In this document: one piece after another, positions 48,860 through 61,700 of the stretch
How the letters are laid out: each line of letters opens with the position of its first letter
How positions within the stretch are numbered: the stretch's first letter is position 1
NCBI RefSeq assembly: GCF_031877795.1
Contig: NC_133943.1
Location: 11,277,001 to 11,341,000, forward strand
Length of the DNA stretch: 64,000 nt
Source of the DNA: Strix aluco
Lineage: Eukaryota; Chordata; Aves; Strigiformes; Strigidae
Direction of reading: 5' to 3'
Made by a program: the position numbers and the translations under genes
The notes under the pieces: model-generated
Told to the model about the DNA's origin: nothing
Seen by the model: only the letters and a program-made list of their open reading frames with translations
The model's database searches: none

Positions 48860-50985
48860 GGCCCATCTTAAATGCCTCTATGCAAATACGCGTACCCTAA
48901 AGAATAAACAAGAGGAGCTAGAGACATGAGCACACCTGCAGGGCTACGATCTTATTGGCATCATAGAGACATGGTGGGATAACTCCTACAACCGGAGTGT
49001 TGGAATGGAAGGATATAGGCTCTTTAGGAAGGACAGGCAGAGGAGACGAGGAGGGGTGGTTGCCCTCTGTGTCAGTGACCAACTGTCTGAGGATGGATGA
49101 AAAGCCGACCGAGAGCTTATGGGTCAGGATTAAACAGAAGGCAGGGACAGGAGATGTTATAGTGGGGGTCTGCTACAGGCCACCCAACCAGGAAGACTGA
49201 GCAGATGAGGCCCTCTATAGACAGATAGGAGCAGCTTCACATTCACAAGCCCTGGTCCTCATGAGGAAATTCAACCACCCTGGTACCTGTTGGAGGGACA
49301 ACACAGCAGGACATAAGCAATTCAGCAGGTTCGTGAAATTCATTGATGATAACTTCCTTTTCCAAGTGATAGAGGACCCAATGAGGAGAGGTGCTATGCT
49401 GGACCTTGTTCTCACCAACAAGGAGGGGCTGTTGGGGAGCATGAAGCTCAAGAGCAGCCTTGGCTGCAGTGACCATGAGATGGTGGAGTTCAAGATCCTT
49501 AGGGCAGTGAGGAGAACGCAGCAAGCTCACTACCCTGGACTTCAGGAGAGCAGACATGGCCTCTTCAGGGATCTGCTTGGCAGAGTACCATGGGATAAAG
49601 CCCTGCAGGGAAGAGGCACCCAAGAAAGCTGATTAATATTCAAGGATTACCTCCTCCAAGCTCAGGAGTGATGCATCCTGACAAAGAGGAAGCCAGGTAA
49701 AAAAGCCAGGAGGCCTGTGTGGATGAACAAGGAGCTTCTGGACAAGCTAAAATACAAAAAAGGAAGCCTACAGAGGGTGGAAGCAAGGACAGGTAGCCTG
49801 GGAGGAATACAGAGAAACTGTCCGAGCAGCCAGGGATCAGGTTAGGAAGGCCAAAGCCCTGGTAGAATTAAATCTGACCAGGGATGTCCAGGGCAACAAG
49901 AAAAGCTTCTATAAGTACATCAGTGATAAACGGAAGAATGTGGGCCCTCTCCTGAAGGAAGCGGGAGACTTGGTTACCTGGGATATGGAGAAGGCTGAGG
50001 TACTCAATGACTTTTTTGCCTCAGTCTTCACCAGCAAGGGCTCCAGCCACACTGCCCAAGTCACAGAAGGCAAAGGCAGGGACTGGGAGAATCAAGAACT
50101 ACCCACTGTAGTAGAAGGTCAGGTTCAAAAACATCTAAGGAACCTGAAGGTGCACAAGTCTATGGGACCTGATGAGATGCACCCCCAGGTCCTGAGGGAT
50201 CTGGCAGATGAAGTGGCTAAGCCACTGTCCATCATATTTGAGAAGTCCTGGCAGTCCAGTGAAGCTCTCACTGACTGGAAAAGGGGAAACATAACCCCCA
50301 TTTTTAAAAAGGGAAAAAGGGAAGACCCAGGGAACTACAGGCCAGTCAGTATCACCTCTGTGCCCAGCAAGATCATGTAGTGGATCCTCCTGGAAATTAT
50401 GCTAGGGCACTTGGAAAATAAGGAGGTGATTGGTGACAGCCAACATGGCTTCACTAAGGGCAAATCGTGCCTGACAAATTTGGTGACCTTCTATGACAGG
50501 GTTACAGCACTCTGGTGGATAGGGAAGAGCAGTTGACGTCATCTACCTGGACTTGTGCAAAGCATTTGACACTGTCCCACACGACAGCCTTGTCTCTAAA
50601 TTGGAGAGACATGGATTTGACAGATGGACCACTCGGGGGATAAGGAATTGGCTGGATGGTCTCACTCAAAGAGTTGCAGTTAATGGCTCAATGTCCAAGT
50701 GGAAAGCAGTGACAAGTGGTGTTCCTCAGGGATCAGTGTTGGGACCAGCGCTGTTTAACATCTTTGTTGGTGACACGGACAGTGGCATTGAGTGCAACCT
50801 CAGCAAGTTTGCCGACAACACCAAGCTGTGTGGTGTGATCGACGTGCTGGAGGGAAGGGATGTGCCATCCAGAGGGACCTGAACAGGCTGGAGAGGTGGG
50901 ACCATGTGAACCTCATGGAGTTCAACAAGGCCAAGTGCAAGGTCCTGCACACGGGTTGAGGCAATCCCAAGCACAAGTACACTGG
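48860..50985 (+). pseudogene. CR1 ORF2 remnant: endonuclease and reverse transcriptase
   Basis: The endonuclease part includes VGVCYRPPNQ (about 49166-49195), FNHPGTCW in place of GDFN (the Asp before Phe is replaced by Lys, 49264-49275), and an intact SDHEM catalytic motif (49468 onward). A stop lies at about 49198 and frames change between 49632 and 49940. The reverse transcriptase shows [47 protein letters not shown], a stop at 50378, [14 protein letters not shown], a one-base loss near 50521, then FDTVPHDSL and [15 protein letters not shown]. The catalytic box reads FADN (50808-50819) instead of FADD, so an active-site aspartate is lost. The thumb and C-terminus are absent. Confidence 0.92.
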
Positions 50986-50999
50986 GCTGAGATTTCTGT

Positions 51000-51085
51000 T
51001 TTACATGTGAGCACCTAAAGATGCAGAAGCAAAGTGACTTTCAGGGGATCTCTGAAAACAATTGGGACTTGGAAATTAAAAAAAA
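51000..51085. repeat. Possible ancient interspersed repeat scrap
   Basis: 'gcacctaaagatgcagaag' and 'aattgggacttgg' resemble wording seen in old sauropsid repeats. It lies just beyond the CR1 break and could mark the older element into which, or next to which, the CR1 was rearranged. Tentative. Confidence 0.3.
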
Positions 51086-51379
51086 TTCCCAGTTCCTGGG
51101 TTTGTGCCTCAACAACTAGCCTCTGTCTTAAAGCACAAGGCAGCTAAGACACTGGCTAAGTTACAATAGTGTGGGGTAGAAGATAACAGGATTTACAGAG
51201 TTAGGTTTCACAGGATTGAAGGTTAACAGGATTTTAAGGTTAGGGTTTAAAAAACACAGCAAAAATGGAAATCCACAGTTATGAAGAATGATCTCTATTA
51301 TTCATTTCTTTCTCCCTGAATCTGCCCAGACTAAGTCAACCCAGATCAGGAGATCACCAGCCATTGCTGTCCTCTCCAC

Positions 51380-51530
51380 CCCAGAGCACTGGACTGGCAG
51401 ACAGGATACACAGGGGTTTTATTTTCAGGGATCTGACACTGAGATATTATGTGACACTTGGAAAGTCACGTCACACTTCTGCTTCTTCCCCCACCAGCTG
51501 TTGTTTTATGTCATTGTTATTATTATTAAT
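51380..51530 (+). repeat. MIR-type SINE relic leading into an ATT microsatellite
   Basis: 'gagcactggactggcagacagg', 'ggatctgacactga', 'tatgtgacacttggaaagtcac' and 'cttctgcttcttccccca' follow the MIR order from the tRNA-like part through the core. The 3' end of MIR (taaaatggggataataat) may have seeded the adjacent ATT repeat. Confidence 0.7.
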
Positions 51531-51592
51531 ATTATTGTTCTTATTATTGCTATTATTATTATTTATTGTTGATGTTATTATTACTACTATTT
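51513..51592. repeat. (TTA/ATT)n microsatellite, imperfect
   Basis: Roughly 80 bases of ATT/TTA/TTG-type triplets with many interruptions. Confidence 0.85.
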
Positions 51593-53412
51593 CTACCCCT
51601 GATGCTATAGGCACTACCACAGGAATGCCCCTCAAATACCAGGATTTCATTGTGCAAATTACTGTGTGAACACAATTCTGTAAAAAACCTCAAACCTTTT
51701 CTCCCAGGAGGAATTTATGCCCTAAACCAACAGAAAACAGGTGGAAGCAGGCGGACAGGAGCATGGTGACACCCGGGAGGCAGGGCTGCCCAGCGCTGAG
51801 CACCAGAGCAAGCCCCCCTCACTCTGGGCTCACAGAGTGGCCTGGCCAAAAGGTCTGATCTCTTTTGGGATTACTAATGATCACCATGGTATCAGCAATA
51901 CACAGTTTATATGTGCAAATCTCCTGGGATGTACACAGGGGATTAAAGCACAGGGAAACAGATCCTGAACAACCAGAAGAAAATGTTCAAATCACACCTT
52001 TAGTCTTTTCTACCGACTGTGCTTCTGCGTATTTGAGCCTCTCTGAATATTGCTGGTTACAAGTATTTGACACAAAGCAATGCCAGGAAGCACTTTTGCT
52101 TGGTTTTGTTTTTCTGTGGATGCAGAACCCTGCCTAAAAAATCACCAGTTAGAAATACTGGATTGTCGTGGCTGCATGGCCTGGATTTTTCTTCCAGCAC
52201 CATGAGATTTCAGACGGGTGTGCTTCTTGGTGTGCTATGCCTGGTATGTACTGGATTTGATTATAGGTTTTCTTGCACTTCTATCTTCATTAGTTCTACA
52301 TCACAGAGAGTGTGGAATGCATGCATTGCCAGCCCAAGAAAATTAAGATGTGACATTGTTTTTCAAGGACATATGCTTGGGGCGTATGTTTTTCCCTACT
52401 TCTCTTATATCAATGCATAAATCCCAAATGGAGCTATCAACAAAAATAAAGGGAACAGTGCTGACCCAGTTTAAGGGTTTTTTTCTTTCATTCTTTTGCT
52501 TCTCAAGGCCAGAGACGGAACACAGGCCACAAGCAGAGCTGCCAAAACACATGTGCATGTTGGACGTTTTTGTCTAAAGACACTATGAAGTGCTAAAATA
52601 TTAAAAATGTCAAGCAGAAAGGTTTCCTCTGGCCTTCAGAGAGGTTCTGCAAATGGCAATAAAAATGTAAAAGAAGAATGCTGAATAATCAAATGTGGTT
52701 TCTTTTTTAAAATGTAAATAGTAAAGGCTGAGTGTTAGTGAGTTGAGGCTGAGTCCTGGAGCCTCCACACTTAAGAGCAGGGACAGACGTGGGCAGAGGC
52801 AGGACAAGGATCTTCAGCCCCGCTCCTTCCCCTATGATGGAAGGATCATTTCTAGGGGTAAGAGACATACAGGGTTCCACTAGCAAATATCCTGAATTGT
52901 GAGATTCAGGACCGAAATTACTGGATCAAAGGGTTTTTTTGCACCATCCAATCCAGGCTCTGAAATTCAGAATAAGCTTGGCTTTTCAGTCCCCCTGTCC
53001 TGCTCCAAGTTGTTCAGAACCAGATTCTGGATTCAGGGCTGTATTCCAGTCCTAACGATCTGCTCAGATCTTGACTTCTCCATCGGGACTGCCAGTAAGG
53101 AGAGGATGAAAAAGCAAATGCTCGCCTTAGGTGAACTCAGCAGTGACCCCCGAATTCAACCCCCAAAGGTCAGTACACAGCCACTGAATGGCAGTGACAA
53201 ACACTGCTGACAAGTTCGAGGACAAGCCAGGACATAACGTCCACTCCACTCCCCAAGCGTGCCGTATTACTTATCATCACTGCTATTATTTAGCCATTTG
53301 GACCACGCTTCCCCACTTGATCGTGCGGTACAAGAGACAAGGCGCTCTGAAACAACAAAGGTCTGGGATTGTAACAGTCCTTAAGCTGTGTCGGTGGCAC
53401 TTTTTAAAATTT

Positions 53413-53445
53413 TTTATTATCATTATTGTTGTTGTTGTTGTTATT
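53413..53445. repeat. Short (ATT)/(TTG)n microsatellite
   Basis: Consecutive ATT and TTG triplets with few interruptions. Confidence 0.85.
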
Positions 53446-56400
53446 TTTGTCTGCAAAACCCACTGAAGTAAATACCAAGTAATTATGGTGTTCTGAAGTG
53501 ACCTTATGGAGCATGTGCTCGAGTCCGTGGACCTCAGCCAAAGCTACTATTGTGGATTTCATGCCAAGGCTTGGGAGAACCCTGGCTCCCTCCCATTGTT
53601 TTCTTTGGCTGGGCTCTATGGATTCTCAGCCTGGCAAGAAAGCCCCATTTTAAAAGTACTGGCAAACATTGTGCAGTTTGTCACACCACGGCTTATGATT
53701 TAGGACCTTGATTTAGGCTTAACACTGGGCTCTTTTGTTTAGCTGTGTTGGTACATCATTTGCAACTTTGTATTAGTTAATAAACGTCAGTCGGCTAAGA
53801 GCGTGGCATGTCCAATATTGCAGTGAGGATTTTCCCTTGAATATACAATCTGTAGTGGGAATGACGGAGGGAAATTGAAACAGCTCTATCTGTCAGCCGG
53901 GGGCTTAAGCTCATGTAAACAAGGCTTTCTAATACAATGGATGCTTCAGTGATAAAACGATATTGCTGCATACCTGGGTAAACCCAGAGCTGGAGGATAA
54001 GGATTTGCACTTCTCTTTTTTGTTTAACAGAAATTCTTTCTGTTTATGATTCAACCTCAGAGATACAGGTGAAATTCGAGGGGGTTAAAACAAAAAAAAC
54101 AACACCACAAAACCACCTCTCTAGCTCCACAAATCCATCTTACAGTTCCCTCAGGCTTTCCTAGTACATAGTTATAAGCAAAAAATGACTCTGCAAAAAG
54201 CAGCCTTCTGGTAAAAACCAGCTCTTGCGCACTTTGTGTATTTTGGAAGCCATATTTGATCATTTTACTGGCTAAGGATAGCAAAAACCAGACGCTGAGA
54301 TTCAGACTCCTCCAAATCCTCTGTGCATGGGGAGGAGGGGGAAGAGAGCAGGCTGAATATTTAAAATCAAACTAGTGTGAAGGAGAAAAGTCTTCTTTTA
54401 GAAACAAAGTCAAATAGCTCAAAATCTCTGTACCTTTGTGACTGGCCCTACTGAAACCTAAAAGAAAAAAAAAGTCCTCTCTGCTTCTTACTGATTAGAA
54501 ACGAATAAGCCAGCCAGCTTTTCCCTGAAATAGCTGTTACTTTTTTGGTGTGAACTATTCAAAAATAATAGAATACGATTATTAAATCACAGAACACAAA
54601 TGCAAATGAGCTAGTAAACCAGCTACTTAATGACCATACTGGATCAAATCACCAGTGACCGAGCTGGCCAAAACCAAAGCAGAGATGAAGCTTAAACTAG
54701 GGTCAGTTCCTACTAATACTGAGCCTAGAAAATCAAGGATGTGGTTGGAACTACCTCTCAGCCTCTGTAGCCATTACAGATTCCTCCAGGGTCCAAACAG
54801 ACAAGGAAAGGTTTTATTTCCTCCACCTTTAAGTCCAGCGTACCTACTTTTGATATATAACACTTGGCAATTCCTATTTTCTCACTAGAAAGCCTTTTTG
54901 GTTGTATTTTACAGTCTCTGTGTGATTTGAGGGAGGATTGCTCAGAATTTGGGTTAGGAAGTGACAAATGGTGCCATTCTAATACATATATCTATACAAA
55001 AGGCTATCAATTCCAACTCTTACTGTCTCATTAACACCTCAAAAGTGTACGTGAAAAATATCAGAGGGAACTGCCTACCAGTGTACTTTCTGTATTGACA
55101 AAATAGGGGAAAAAGGGAGTAACATTATTTCATGACAAACAAAAGAGACAAGCATGACACGACACATTCTCCAGAGTCTTATGGCACCAAGGTTTGGTGA
55201 TGTCACCTCTAGCCTGTATCTCACACCAACAGGTTTCTCTGGGCTCCTGGCTCATCAGTTTGACACAGCACAGACATGTTTTTCTCCTTTTATATGCCTT
55301 GTCTTGGAAAGCACAGAAGTCATCCTTGCTTTGTGGTGTAACATTGGAAGTATGGCAGTATGACCATATTCTGCTCATACCTAACCATGGTTGTAACTCC
55401 ATCTTGCTCCAGTCTCTGGCACTTCTCTAGAGCTTTTCTAACTAAACCAGGTTAGCAAAAGCCAACTCTGATAAACACATAGCAAACTGGATCCCTGAAC
55501 AGCTTGGAAAGTCCCTCTCTTTACATTGGTGAGTCTTTCACAATATCTGTCAGAACAGCCGCAAGCAATGCAAGGTCCAAAAAAGCACGGGATAAACCAG
55601 AGCCAACTGCATGAAAGGCATCTCAGCACCCGTCTCCGGTGGGCTGTGGAGGGCTCCCACATGGCTCAGCCTCAACGTATTCATGGACATAACTTACGAC
55701 CTGATGAGCTGCTGCGGTTTCTCACAGTCTCAAAAATTCTCACAGTTTTTCTGAAAATACACCTTGAGGTTCCTCTGCAACCAACTGGAAGTTGATGAAA
55801 CAACCACTTTCGGATTAACAGGGTAAAGGGTCAACCTCCAGTCACAGGACCCAATGTCCGACCCGTGCTACAGCTCATTGGTACAAATCCCATTTAAGCT
55901 AAAGAAAACTAAAATGTGTGTACACCCAAGCCCACTCTTATGTCTATGTACACTTCACACCAGCCCCTGTGATTTCTGGTCCCAAATTCACACCCAAACA
56001 GGAAAGGGACTATTTTTTGCTTCAGGTGTGACTGAAACTTCACTCAACTCACCGTGCTCATGAGAATTCAACACTGGATCTCACTGAACAACTGACCTGA
56101 CTTCAGGCTTGCCATATGAGGCCAAATCCTAACAGAAACCACCTGTGGTATTTCAATAATATTAAATCCAAGCTGAATTCAGCTTTGTACCTGACTCACA
56201 TCCAGCATCAATTTCCTTGGCCCACTTCTGGTCCCTTGCTGTCAGCATTCCAGGACTGAGAGTCATGGAAGAATAAGCTGCATTCTGTTAAACCTCATGG
56301 TCAATGCTGCCAGCTTAAGTGTTATCCCTGCTATCCGTACTGGGGATGGTGATGGGGTATGAAACAGAACAGTTTGTTTTTCAGATCTGATGCAACGTTT

Positions 56401-58395
56401 CAGTTATTCAGCTTGCAGTTTTGAGTACAAGGGCGGTTAGACAGCTCTGACAACATATGGATGTGGTTCATGGTACTAGCTGTTTCCTATAGGATCTGGA
56501 AAGGTCTGAGGCGTGACTCTGTCTTACTGCAGCACTTGGCATTGACTGTGATGCACAGGAGGAGGAATTCCTGGGAAAGGCCAGGGCCTCTCCAAGGATG
56601 GTCCCCAGTCCTGGCACTCGCTCCCTTTGTAGTACACCAGCTCAAGAGTGCAATATTGCAAGGTTTGTTCATTTAGCTAGCATCTGGCTGGCTGCAAGAC
56701 ATATCACTGTTTGCTAGTGACCGAGTAGGAAAATTAATTTATTGTTATCTCATTTGGCCATATTTATATAACTGTTTCTAATATCTCAGCTGCTCTCTAC
56801 TGGACAGAAACTGACCTTGTCCTGTATTAGCATGTCAAACATATGTATCACATATCTGTGCAGAGGGGAAACCATATGAATGCAAGACATGTCAGATCAT
56901 TTCAATCACAGTATATAACTGAAGCACCATCAGGCTATACTGATTATGGAATTTAAGCAGTAAGCAATCCACAGATTTGCTGTTTTAAATACATAATTTT
57001 CCAGCCCCATCTTCCCCAGATCCTGCAGAAACTTGCAGATTTATCCTTGAGGCAAAATGACATCTAAGATGCTTTTGCATGTCCAGTCTTTTGTTCTCCT
57101 TTCCATATTCCCTCTCCTGTGAACTTGAACCGTTCCCAGAGGCCTTGCCCACAATGGGGCAGGCATAGCTCTTCCATGCACCCCACAGCTCAAGAGCCCA
57201 GGTGCCCATATGTCCTCCCCAAATATCAAGATCAAACCTCTCTTCATGGCCTTGTTTCTTTTAGAAAGACACCCAAATGCACAGGGAAGGAAGGAGCTAG
57301 GATGAGTTCAAACAGTTTCTCCTGGTTGCAAGACCAGAGGATCAGGGATATGGGGTACATTTACTGACAGCGCAGGCCCAGGCAATAGCTCCAGATACTG
57401 CCCTTCCACTTGCCAACACCACAGAGCAAGGGCAGAAGAAGGTCTCCAAAGAGATCCAATACCATTGTCTCCTCAACAGGAAGACAAACCTCCCAGCATG
57501 TAGACCAGCAAGCAGCACCAGGTTCTAGACCTATTGCTGCCAACACCATGAGGGAAAGGTCATGTGACCAGAAAATGAGAATTCGGATGTGTGGTGCAGG
57601 TTCATCTCACCAATTTAGGTATAAACAAGCAGAAATGCAAACAACATTAGCCAGAATTATTTATGAGATGAACAGTGACCTGGCATCTGCCACTTCATCA
57701 CCCACTTCTGTTAGAAGAGGTATCCTTGTCTCTATTTGCCACCAGCACAGGGAAGTTGCTTCAACTACTTGTATATATGTGCCAAAAAAAGTAACTGAAG
57801 TTATGCTCACATGTATCAAAATGAGGGAGGGCCACCAGAGGTTCTGGGGACAGGACAGCAACTTTATCCTTGTACAGAAAAGATTCGCTGAAATGAAGAT
57901 AACAAGAGCAAGAAGATTAATAGAAGATCAAAGGAGAACATACTGCCTTTTTATCTCAAGGGCCTGATATCGCAACCATTAAATCAATGTCAAAACTCCC
58001 ACTGCATTTAGAAAAGAAATTAAATATTTTTGGAAAAAAATATATTTTGTACAAAATGTCATTTGTGTCGAAGGAATGTTTGGACAAGAAAATAGTAACT
58101 ATTATTATTGGCATTATCACAGAAATAAGGCCCCAGTTGTCCTTTCTTAGAAGAGTTAAATTTCTCCTATTATGAAACAGGAAAACAATCTCTGTAAGGA
58201 AAAATTTTCCAGCCAATGCCCATCCAAAACTCCAGGTCACCAGCAAATATATCTAAATACACAATAAGGTCACACAAAGGAATACAGAGAACAGCCCCCT
58301 TTGTCTAGAATATTAAGTACTGGAACAAATAACAGCAACATCCTTACGAGTTGTTCACATTTTTCCCAGCATGGCTCTTCCATGCTGAGGATTGC

Positions 58396-58411
58396 TTTTT
58401 TTTTTTTTTTT
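58396..58411. repeat. Poly-T run (T16)
   Basis: Sixteen consecutive T residues. No recognisable retrotransposon body is attached. Confidence 0.9.
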
Positions 58412-58724
58412 CCTATCACACCCTATGGATTTCTTTCTTATCATCCATGTCCCCTCTATTCCAAGGAAAGCAAGTAGTATGTCTTCTTCTGGAGTCAACT
58501 ATTAGACCTCAGATCTCTGAAGCCTGCAGATACATCTAGTCCAACTAGAAGCCTTTTGTTTGTTTGTTTGCTCATTTTTAAATGAAAGAGAACACTTAAC
58601 AAATAACCCTTCACTTGTTCCTGTCCTTCTCTGTTCTCTGCTTCCTACAACCCTCATGCTACCCAGTCCTGTCTCCTCAGGGCTTTCATCTTCTCTGCTA
58701 TTCCTTGGTTCTTTTTCCCTTGCC

Positions 58725-58745
58725 TTTTTTTTTTTTTTTTTTTTT
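58725..58745. repeat. Poly-T run (T21)
   Basis: Twenty-one consecutive T residues, preceded by a pyrimidine-rich stretch of about 120 bases. Confidence 0.9.
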
Positions 58746-61700
58746 GTGTTATAAGTGGCTGGGCTCTCTCAAACTATAAGCTTTACCAAGGAAGGCAACA
58801 GTTGACACAGGACTGACCACAAGTCTGTCATACCAGCCTTTAGAGGGGAAAATACAGGTTTGATCTCCTCAGAGATCAGAGTTCCTTCACCCACCATTCT
58901 CGTTAAAACCAGAAAATACGCATCTAAATTATAGTTCACTCACTTCTTACAGGTATAGTATAAATGTATCTTAATATTTATTTTGAATGGTTACTATCTT
59001 TCAGATTCTTCTCAGCACATTTCTTACCCCAAGATTTTCAATAATGACTACTACAATTTCTTACCTAACCCTGATCCCATAGTTATACTATATAATTATT
59101 TCTCATACTGCAGTACTACCTTGATGTTATTTTTTTAATAAATCACATTCAATATTGGTACCTGTGAGCCCAGTTCAGGAGAGTGAAGGTTCAGCCCAAA
59201 CTCACAGGTTTGGGGTAAGTTGGATCCTCCCCACGGATGAACATTTTGGAGATATGCATACATGCAAAAGACAGATTTAAAAATTTAAAACCATGTGAGT
59301 AATGCATAAATAGTGTCTCCAAGTTGGGACCTTACAGATGGGGGTATCCCTCAATAATGCAAGACTTCCTTTTGCTGTAGTAATTTTAGCCAGAGGGGTC
59401 CTAATAGCTTCACAGGCTTTTAACAAATGTTTTATATACTGCTGTGGCAAGATCAGGGAAAAAAATGAACTCAAAAAGTTTGCGTGCACAAAATTTCTTA
59501 GTTGTACTTCTCTAATCCTCTCATAAGTGGTATAAAGGAAAGTCAGAACCTACTGAACCAAGGTCTGTTTGCTCAGTCCAAACTTTATTATTAATGTGAG
59601 CTCCAAATAATTTGTTCTTTTCTCTCTTCTCTTAGTTTCTGCATTTTGGACAACTTTTCAACAAAAAGATCAAGCAATATCCCCTTTCAAAGTGCCTCTA
59701 ATTGGGTTATTACTGGGAGCATTAAATACACACATTTATTGTTATTGAACCTACCACAGGCTGAGGCTAGCCAATGTTCACTTCCACTGCCAGCAGATAG
59801 CTATTTTGCCCCATTCAAATCTTTTTTATGTAAAGGAGTAAGACACCTCCAGTGTCCGTCATGATGGAGTTACACGATTGACCCCTTCTTGAAAAAACTT
59901 TGCAAACCACGAGCATCCACATCTGAGCAGAAACCAAGATTAAATACAGTTGCTTGCAGACCTTTTTCCTGCAGAATTTCTCAAAGTTCTTGTCCAAAAA
60001 AATCTCCCTCCCATCCCACAGACATCCTGTACTGGGTCAACAGCTCACCACCCGGCCATATCTCAGTCCACGCCAGGGACAGAGGGAACTTTTCGTTCCA
60101 TTAACAGCTCCTGTAAGCCAGAACTCCTACTGATGCAGTGGCTCCCTGGCAGCGGCCACAGGCCACCCTGTACAGCTCTGCCCAAACCAGCCATTTCTGG
60201 GGATCATTCCTCTAAATCTCAATGGTTCTCCATAGTTTTCATTTATGTGTCTTAATCAAGTGAGATTATCTCCATTGGTACCAGGGGAACAAAGTGCTCT
60301 TCTCAGACCTGCCCAGCATCAGCCCATGATGGTGAGGGTCTCTGCCACTGCCTGGGGGAGAGGTTTGGAGATAGAACTGGGCAAAATCTTTCTGTTGAAG
60401 GAAAACAAAACAGGCAGTGATAGGTTGGCTGGATGTGTACTGATTCTAGCAAATTGTTTCAATTGAAACACATAAATCCCAAAGGAGAAGAAAAAAAATC
60501 AGAAAAAAATAAAAACATTTAGATTTTCTAAATCAGTCATATTGGTAATTTTTAAAAATTACTTCACTATGTTTTTGAAACATTCTAAAATTTGAACAAA
60601 TTACAACATCTGGGTTACACATCTTTTGTTTGACCTGAAGTGAAGTAATTTCAAATCTGCAGTTACAGTTTTTTTATCCTGCCTGCTTAACTCAAAACCA
60701 AGACCTTTTTCTTCTGAATTTTCAGATCAGCCACAAGTAAAATCTCAAAAATTTCTCAGCAGCACAACTCTAGTTGTGAATTATCTGAGATTGTTGCATG
60801 AAAGAATTTCTCAATTATTTGGACATTTTATTTTCACCTAGAGTTTCTGTACCCAAAGGAAGGGAAAGTTGGGATTTACAGTTCATTCATGTCCCCAGGA
60901 ATGAACCTAGAGCTGTGAAAATAATGTTCTCCTATTTCTTCCTATTATATAGTCACCATTAACTCAGAATGTATTGTCAACTTCTGCTTGGGCTTAGCTT
61001 CAAGACTAATATTAAACTGCATTGCTGCATAATTCTGTGGCTGTTTTCTTAGCCATAATGCAGGCTAATAGGTCAACCTTGGCTTTTGGTAAGTCATAAA
61101 ATGGAAAAAACTCAGTTATAGGAGCTTTAGAATTCTTACTAGACAGCATGAAGTAATTCTTGTTCCTGAGTCATACTGCAAAAGCTTTTTATAATATCTT
61201 GTGTTCGCTCTCCGAGCAAATGATTACTCTTCTGTGTTCCTCCTCAGCCATCCAAAAAGATATTTGAGATTCTCTGTGCAGTGAGGGATGAATGTGCTGC
61301 AGGGAACACTCTCACAGGCAGCACGTGCTGAGGCTGCAAATCCTGAAGTGCAGCAGTACTATTTGCATCAACATATGCTGTATCCAGGGCAGGAATACCA
61401 TTATGTGCCTCATTCACTGTGGATGTAGGAATAGATTTTGTTACCTTTTAGGGTACATATACAATTGACATCTGGGATATGATTCAAAAAGCATCCACAG
61501 AGCTTCCGTGTTCACAGCACAGGCTGCCAGGGGCAAGCAGAACCAACTGTTGTAGCTGACCAAAGAAGAGGACCCAAGAGAGGACCTATCAAAGCAACCT
61601 CACTCACAGATATATCCAAATGTACCATGCTACTACAACTACAGCTGAAGTTTCTTGTTTTAAATGTGACCCACCTCATGACCAGAAGGCATCTGGCTGG

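Larger units (their letters stand above)
48170..50985 (+). mobile_element. Degenerate CR1 LINE, truncated at its 3' end
   Basis: CR1 elements are the main non-LTR retrotransposons of birds and other sauropsids. In order, this copy shows an ORF1 tail with its esterase-like domain, an APE-type endonuclease, then a reverse transcriptase, spread over several frames with stops and indels. It ends abruptly near 50985, where the consensus continues ('gcaatcccaagcacaa' is still recognisable). The C-terminal part of ORF2 and the characteristic short tandem 3' tail are missing. Most CR1 copies are 5'-truncated, so loss of the 3' end suggests a later deletion or rearrangement. The copy is clearly non-functional. 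Confidence 0.92.
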
